This document shows, piece after piece, positions 13,518-17,090 of a stretch of DNA of 17,090 nucleotides. Position 1 is the stretch's first letter. Each line of letters starts with the position of its first letter. The notes beneath the pieces are model-generated. The model did no database searches. It saw nothing but the letters and a program-made list of their open reading frames with translations, and was not told where the DNA came from. The translations under genes and the position numbers were made by a program. This stretch comes from M3007 sp038246345. GTDB taxonomy: Bacteria; Bacteroidota; Bacteroidia; Chitinophagales; Saprospiraceae. The stretch lies in assembly GCA_038246345.1 (NCBI GenBank), contig JBBRWA010000109.1, positions 1 through 17,090 on the forward strand. The letters are read 5' to 3'.

Positions 13518-14912
13518 ATGACACCACTCCTGCCCATACTCCGCGCCCTCCCCAAAGACCGCCTCCGCGCCTTGGAGAAATTCCTGCATTCTCCCTACCA
13601 CGTCACCCATGCTGGGGTGCTACAGCTGTTCGAATATTTGAAAGAAAATCTCTCTGCTACCGATCTGGACACGCAAAAAGTGGCGGAGGCGTTGCTGCCC
13701 GACCCCAGCACCGAACCGCGCAGGGTATACCACCTCAGCAATTACCTGCTCGATGCCGTGGAAAAATTCCTGGCCCAGGAGCGTTGGGAAACGCAAGAGC
13801 ATATCCGCAATGCCGATACAGTGGAGGCCCTTCGTCGGCTGCATTTGCCAGAGCCCGCAGCGGGCATGTTGCGTTATGCACGCAAGCGGCTGCACCTGGA
13901 CGAGCGGCGCGGCCTTGATTTTCTACAGGCCGATTACCGATTGCAAACCGAAGCTTACCACCTTTTCTTGCAACAGGGCCGTGCCAAATCATTCAACGCC
14001 CAGGAGCTTTCCGATGCCCAAGATGTAGCCTTCATCTGCGAAAAATTGCGCACGGGTTGTATTCTGCTCAGCCACCAATCAGTGAGCAAACAAACCTACG
14101 ACAAGGGCCTGCTGGACAATGTTTTGCAGTTTCTATCGGGGCATCGCTATTTGGAAATCCCGGCAGTTGCCGCATATTTTCATGGGTATTATGCCCAATT
14201 GGGCGGCCCGGAAAGCAGTGTTCATTTTTCAAAACTAAAAGCCTTGTTGCAGGAACACGCAGCGCTTTTTTCGCTTGCGGAAACCCACGACCTGTTCCTA
14301 ATGGCCATCAATTTTTGCATCCGCAAAATCAACCAGCAAGAGCAGCGCTATTTCCGCGAGATATTCGACATTTATCAGACGGGCCTGGAGCATGGTGCCT
14401 TGCTGGAAGACGGCACTTTGTCGCGCTGGACTTACAACAACATCACTAGCACCGGGTTACGCTTACGGGAGTTTGAATGGATAGGGCGCTTTTTACGTGA
14501 TTACGCTCCCTTGTTAGCCGAAGAGCACCGGGACGGCGCGGTACATTTCAATTTGGCGCGATACCACTACGAAAAAAACGACTTGCGGGAAGCCATGCAG
14601 CATTTGTTGCACATTGAATACGACGATGTGTTACAAAACCTGACGGCCAAAACCATCTTGTCAAAGATTTACTACCGCCTGGATGAATGGGATGCGCTTG
14701 AAAACCAGCTTGACAGCATCCAAATTTATATCCGCCGAAAAAAAGTCCTGGGTTACCACCGCGACAACTACCTGGCTTTTGTCAAATACCTCCGCAAATT
14801 GTTGGCCGTAAACCTGAGCAGCCCCGCTGATCGGGAAAGATTTAGGGCAGAAATTTTGGCCGGCCCAGTACTGACAGAACGCGACTGGTTGTTGGATGCT
14901 TTGAGGAATTAG
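13518..14912 (+). CDS. Helical, TPR-like cytoplasmic protein of unknown function
   Basis: This 464-residue protein has no signal peptide and no membrane helix. It is almost wholly alpha-helical and begins with LLPILRALPKDRLRALEKFL and SPYHVTHAGVLQLFEYLKEN. The C-terminal half has paired helices such as VHFNLARYHYEKNDLREAMQHL (split here at ~345-366) and LSKIYYRLDEWDALENQLDS, typical of TPR scaffolds. I do not recognise a named family. Similar long helical proteins are frequent in Saprospiraceae. The start ATG lies 22 bases after a very strong hairpin. Codon use matches the housekeeping genes around it. It is followed after 71 bases by the peroxiredoxin gene, which appears to have its own promoter. 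Confidence 0.82.
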   Translation: MTPLLPILRALPKDRLRALEKFLHSPYHVTHAGVLQLFEYLKENLSATDLDTQKVAEALLPDPSTEPRRVYHLSNYLLDAVEKFLAQERWETQEHIRNADTVEALRRLHLPEPAAGMLRYARKRLHLDERRGLDFLQADYRLQTEAYHLFLQQGRAKSFNAQELSDAQDVAFICEKLRTGCILLSHQSVSKQTYDKGLLDNVLQFLSGHRYLEIPAVAAYFHGYYAQLGGPESSVHFSKLKALLQEHAALFSLAETHDLFLMAINFCIRKINQQEQRYFREIFDIYQTGLEHGALLEDGTLSRWTYNNITSTGLRLREFEWIGRFLRDYAPLLAEEHRDGAVHFNLARYHYEKNDLREAMQHLLHIEYDDVLQNLTAKTILSKIYYRLDEWDALENQLDSIQIYIRRKKVLGYHRDNYLAFVKYLRKLLAVNLSSPADRERFRAEILAGPVLTERDWLLDALRN

Positions 14913-14944
14913 GCGCTATTCTGTGATGGGTTGGCGGGATTGTC

Positions 14945-14952
14945 TACTTTTG
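14945..14952 (+). promoter_or_regulatory. Putative -7 promoter element of the peroxiredoxin gene
   Basis: TACTTTTG fully matches TAnnTTTG. It lies 7 bases before an ATG at 14960 and 31 before the ATG at 14984. A -33 box is not clear; the closest is TTC at 14919-14921, with a long 23-base spacer. The short distance to 14960 argues for the downstream start. Confidence 0.5.
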
Positions 14953-14983
14953 CAGCTTCATGACTCAACTTACACACAAAATC

Positions 14984-15451
14984 ATGCTCCAATCCGGCGA
15001 CAAAGCACCTGATTTCGCCCTGCGCGCCTCCGATAAATCAATGGTGAAACTTTCTGAGCATCGCGAAAAAAACGTTTTGTTGCTATTTTATCCCTTTGCA
15101 TTTACAGGTGTTTGCACCAAAGAGCTTTGTTTTATGCGCGATAGCCTCGCACAATACAACGATCTGGATGCGCAGATTCTGGCCATTTCTGTAGATAGCC
15201 CTTACACCCTTGCCAAGTGGAAAGCAGAAGAGGGCTTCAATTTCCCCCTGCTCTCTGATTTCAACAAAACGGTGAGCAAAAAGTACGACAGTTTATACAA
15301 GGAATTTGCCATGGGACTAAAAGGTGTTTCCAAGCGCTCCGCATTTGTTATTGACAAAAAAGGGATAATCCAATATGCTGAAGTACTCGAAAATGCGGGC
15401 GAAATCCCTAATTTTGAGGCTATCAATAAAGTATTGACTTCACTCAACTAA
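14984..15451 (+). CDS. Peroxiredoxin (AhpC/TSA family, BCP/AhpE-like)
   Basis: This thiol peroxidase reduces hydrogen peroxide and organic hydroperoxides in the cytoplasm. With the start at 14984 it has 155 residues and begins MLQSGDKAPDFALRASD, the standard peroxiredoxin N-terminus. The in-frame ATG at 14960 adds eight unusual residues and would leave almost no leader. The active-site motif PFAFTGVC lies at 37-44: P37, T41 and the peroxidatic C44. A second Cys five residues on (C49) matches the BCP-type intramolecular resolving position. The conserved Arg is R118 in SKRSAFVID. The strands LLLFYPFAF and ILAISVDS fit the thioredoxin fold. ClpS follows after 25 bases on the same strand, so the two may share a transcript. 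The exact subgroup (BCP or AhpE) is open. Confidence 0.93.
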   Translation: MLQSGDKAPDFALRASDKSMVKLSEHREKNVLLLFYPFAFTGVCTKELCFMRDSLAQYNDLDAQILAISVDSPYTLAKWKAEEGFNFPLLSDFNKTVSKKYDSLYKEFAMGLKGVSKRSAFVIDKKGIIQYAEVLENAGEIPNFEAINKVLTSLN

Positions 15452-15476
15452 TAACCTCCAGTCTTTTGCCACCATC

Positions 15477-15803
15477 ATGTTTTCTACCATTACAAACATA
15501 AAAAATTACGAGAAGCCACTTTGGGAAGAGGATGTTGATGTGATGGTGGAAGACGAAATCGATACCGGCTTCACATCTCAACTCATCGTTTGGAACGACG
15601 ATGTCAATTCCTTTGAATGGGTCATTGAGTGTTTTATCAAGGTGTTGGGTCACAGCTCCGAACAATCAGAACAACTCTCGCTCATCATCCACTACAAAGG
15701 CAAAGCAACCGTCAAATCTGGCTCCCGATCCGAACTCATTCCTTATTGCGAAGCCCTGCTGGAGCGGGGACTTTCGGCAGAGGTTGTCACGGAGGAGGTT
15801 TAA
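15477..15803 (+). CDS. clpS: ATP-dependent Clp protease adaptor ClpS
   Basis: This 108-residue adaptor binds proteins with destabilising N-terminal residues and hands them to ClpA/ClpC for degradation by ClpP (N-end rule). The family core is clear: LIVWNDDVNSFEWVIECFIK (36-55) with the substrate-binding N40, D41 and D42, then the helix LGHSSEQSEQLSLIIHYKGK (57-76) with H72, and VKSGSRSEL (79-87). About 35 N-terminal residues before the core, rich in acidic residues, form the usual flexible arm. It follows the peroxiredoxin gene after 25 bases. The downstream gene is separated by a palindromic repeat. All residues of the amino-acid-binding pocket that can be judged are present. Confidence 0.96.
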   Translation: MFSTITNIKNYEKPLWEEDVDVMVEDEIDTGFTSQLIVWNDDVNSFEWVIECFIKVLGHSSEQSEQLSLIIHYKGKATVKSGSRSELIPYCEALLERGLSAEVVTEEV

Positions 15804-15807
15804 AAAA

Positions 15808-15930
15808 GGTTTCATGGTTTCAGGGTTAAAGGGTTTCATGGTTTACACGATTCCCGATGTCCTTGAAATACAATTTCAAAATAAAAACAAATCGCGTAAA
15901 CCTGAAACCTGAAACCGTTAAACCCAATTT
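15808..15930. repeat. Nested palindromic intergenic repeat, copy 2
   Basis: This is the second copy of the element at 2983-3091. The outer arms 15832-15851 and 15891-15909 are near-perfect inverted repeats, with the same ATCGCGTAAACC core in the right arm as copy 1. The inner palindrome TTGAAAT-ACA-ATTTCAA (15863-15879) is perfect. Additional GGTTTCA-type blocks on the left and GAAACCTGAAACCG on the right extend it. It lies between clpS and the Lgt-like gene on the same strand, so it would be transcribed as a hairpin if these genes are co-transcribed. Confidence 0.82.
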
Positions 15931-15933
15931 TAA

Positions 15934-17090
15934 ATGTACCCAGATCTATCTTACCTCTTCCACGACCTCATCGGTACCCAGCCCGACAATTGGCTTTCGA
16001 TGCTCAAAACCTTTGGTTTTTTTCTAGCGATTGCTTTCATCGTAAGCGCGATGGTATTCCACCATGAACTCAAGCGAAAGGCTCGGGGAGGGCATTACCA
16101 GCCGTCAACGGTGACGGTGACGCTGGGACTTCCAGCCAGCATGGGTGAGATTGTCAGCAATGCATTCGTAGGCTTGATACTGGGGGGAAAAGGGCTGTAT
16201 GCTTATCATAATTACAGCACTTTCCGGCATGATCCGGCTTCGATAATATTGTCCCTGAAATTGGACTGGATCGGCGGTATCATTGGTGCGGTTGTGCTGG
16301 CTGGCATCACTTACTGGGATGGGCAACGCCGGAAATTGGACAAGCCAGAAGTAAAAACCTTGTCGGTTTATCCGCACGATCGGATCAGTGAATTGACCGT
16401 TGCCGCGGCCGTTGGCGGCATCTTGGGCGCTAAAATTTTTGACCTTTTCGACAACTGGGAATCCTTTTTACAAGACCCCATTGGCGCATTGACCTCTGGT
16501 GGGGGCTTGGCGATTATGGGTGGATTATTGTTAGGGTTCATTGCCGTTGTCGGGTATATGTGGAAGCATAAAATTCCGTTCCTGCCCACCGCTGATGCCG
16601 TGGCACCAGCTTTGGCGGCTGGTTATGGCGTTGGGCGCATGGGTTGTCAATTGGCGGGCGACGGCGACTGGGGCATTCTCAACCCTGCACCCAAGCCGGG
16701 TTGGATGTCGTTTTTGCCCGATTGGATGTGGGCGTACCGTTTCCCCCATAACGTGCTGAACACAGAAAACACAGAGCCTATTCACAGCATTCCGATTGAT
16801 GGCTGCACTTGGGATTACAACATGCAGCTCGCTGAGCCGGTGTATCCTACCCCCTTTTACGAGATCATGATGATGTGCATTGTGTTTGCCATCCTGTGGT
16901 CGATGCGCAAACGGCTTAAGATTACGGGTATGTTGTTCTTCATCTACATCGGCCTCATCGCTATTGAGCGTTTATTGATCGAAAAAATACGGGTGAATGT
17001 GATACACGATGTGCTGGGCATGAAACTTACCCAAGCTGAAATAATTTCTTGGGTGCTGCTTGTGGTGAGTATTACGGGAATTGTGGTGCT
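15934..17090 (+). CDS. Prolipoprotein diacylglyceryl transferase (Lgt)-like membrane protein, partial at window end
   Basis: An open frame runs from the ATG at 15934 to the last base without a stop (385 complete codons). It has several membrane helices (for example LKTFGFFLAIAFIVSAMVF near 24-42, IGGIIGAVVLAGITYW and LAIMGGLLLGFIAVVGYM). Lgt transfers diacylglycerol from phosphatidylglycerol to the lipobox Cys of prelipoproteins at the inner membrane. The Lgt-type region GVGRMGCQLAGDGDWG (232-247, R235) corresponds to the family's GR-x4-NGE-like signature. YPTPFYEI (304-311) and IERLLIEKIRVN (344-355) match the later conserved blocks. About 55 residues between W246 and Y304 form an insert compared with the short E. 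coli enzyme. The signature is altered (GDGDWG), so it could be a divergent Lgt-family paralogue rather than the housekeeping enzyme. Confidence 0.85.
   Translation, partial: MYPDLSYLFHDLIGTQPDNWLSMLKTFGFFLAIAFIVSAMVFHHELKRKARGGHYQPSTVTVTLGLPASMGEIVSNAFVGLILGGKGLYAYHNYSTFRHDPASIILSLKLDWIGGIIGAVVLAGITYWDGQRRKLDKPEVKTLSVYPHDRISELTVAAAVGGILGAKIFDLFDNWESFLQDPIGALTSGGGLAIMGGLLLGFIAVVGYMWKHKIPFLPTADAVAPALAAGYGVGRMGCQLAGDGDWGILNPAPKPGWMSFLPDWMWAYRFPHNVLNTENTEPIHSIPIDGCTWDYNMQLAEPVYPTPFYEIMMMCIVFAILWSMRKRLKITGMLFFIYIGLIAIERLLIEKIRVNVIHDVLGMKLTQAEIISWVLLVVSITGIVV

Noticed and set aside
14960..14983. ATG at 14960 as the peroxiredoxin start
   Set aside because: It is only 7 bases from a full TAnnTTTG box and adds eight residues absent from typical peroxiredoxins; MLQSGDKAPDF at 14984 is standard.
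1..17090. CRISPR array, tRNA, rRNA or IS transposase
   Set aside because: No regularly spaced direct repeats, no cloverleaf or rRNA-like sequence, and no DDE or serine recombinase protein were seen in any frame.

Overview
The window looks like chromosomal DNA of a Bacteroidota bacterium, most likely of the Saprospiraceae type (Lewinella/Haliscomenobacter-like). The reasons are two large secreted proteins with type IX secretion (T9SS) C-terminal sorting domains, TAnnTTTG promoter elements in front of several genes, almost no Shine-Dalgarno sequences, and a set of housekeeping genes with Bacteroidota-style sequences. The species cannot be named from the sequence alone.

Region 1 (1-2813, + strand) is a visibly AT-rich three-gene operon with tight spacing: an HNH-nuclease protein, a 77-residue winged-helix-like protein and a coiled-coil ABC ATPase of the DUF2326 type. 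This is the layout of an ABC-three-component (ABC-3C) conflict/defence system. It differs in base composition from the rest of the window and is followed by a possible gene remnant, so it looks horizontally acquired. It is the most interesting part of the window.

Region 2 (2983-5697, mostly - strand) holds a palindromic intergenic repeat, rsmG (16S rRNA methyltransferase), an unusual membrane-anchored protein whose cytoplasmic half resembles a decayed ECF sigma factor and whose outer half looks TPR-like, and an Hsp20 small heat-shock protein with its own terminator. A 501-base gene-free stretch (5698-6198) follows and contains a four-part palindrome and repeated 11-mers.

Region 3 (6199-8141, + strand) holds an exported propeller-like protein, then a six-helix membrane protein whose reading frame overlaps a small winged-helix regulator. 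The membrane-protein gene has a long hairpin just ahead of its true start.

Region 4 (8145-13215, - strand) is a probable two-gene operon of T9SS-exported proteins. One has an N-terminal propeller, an SdrD-B-like domain and a DUF7619-like domain; the other carries both a dockerin-like and a cohesin-like domain. A promoter can be seen upstream.

Region 5 (13216-17090, + strand) starts with divergent promoters and a very strong C9/G8 hairpin in the leader of a helical protein of unknown function. A peroxiredoxin, clpS (the N-end-rule adaptor) and an Lgt-like membrane protein cut by the window end follow. A second copy of the region 2 palindromic repeat lies between clpS and the Lgt-like gene. 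No tRNA, rRNA, CRISPR array, transposase or origin was seen.
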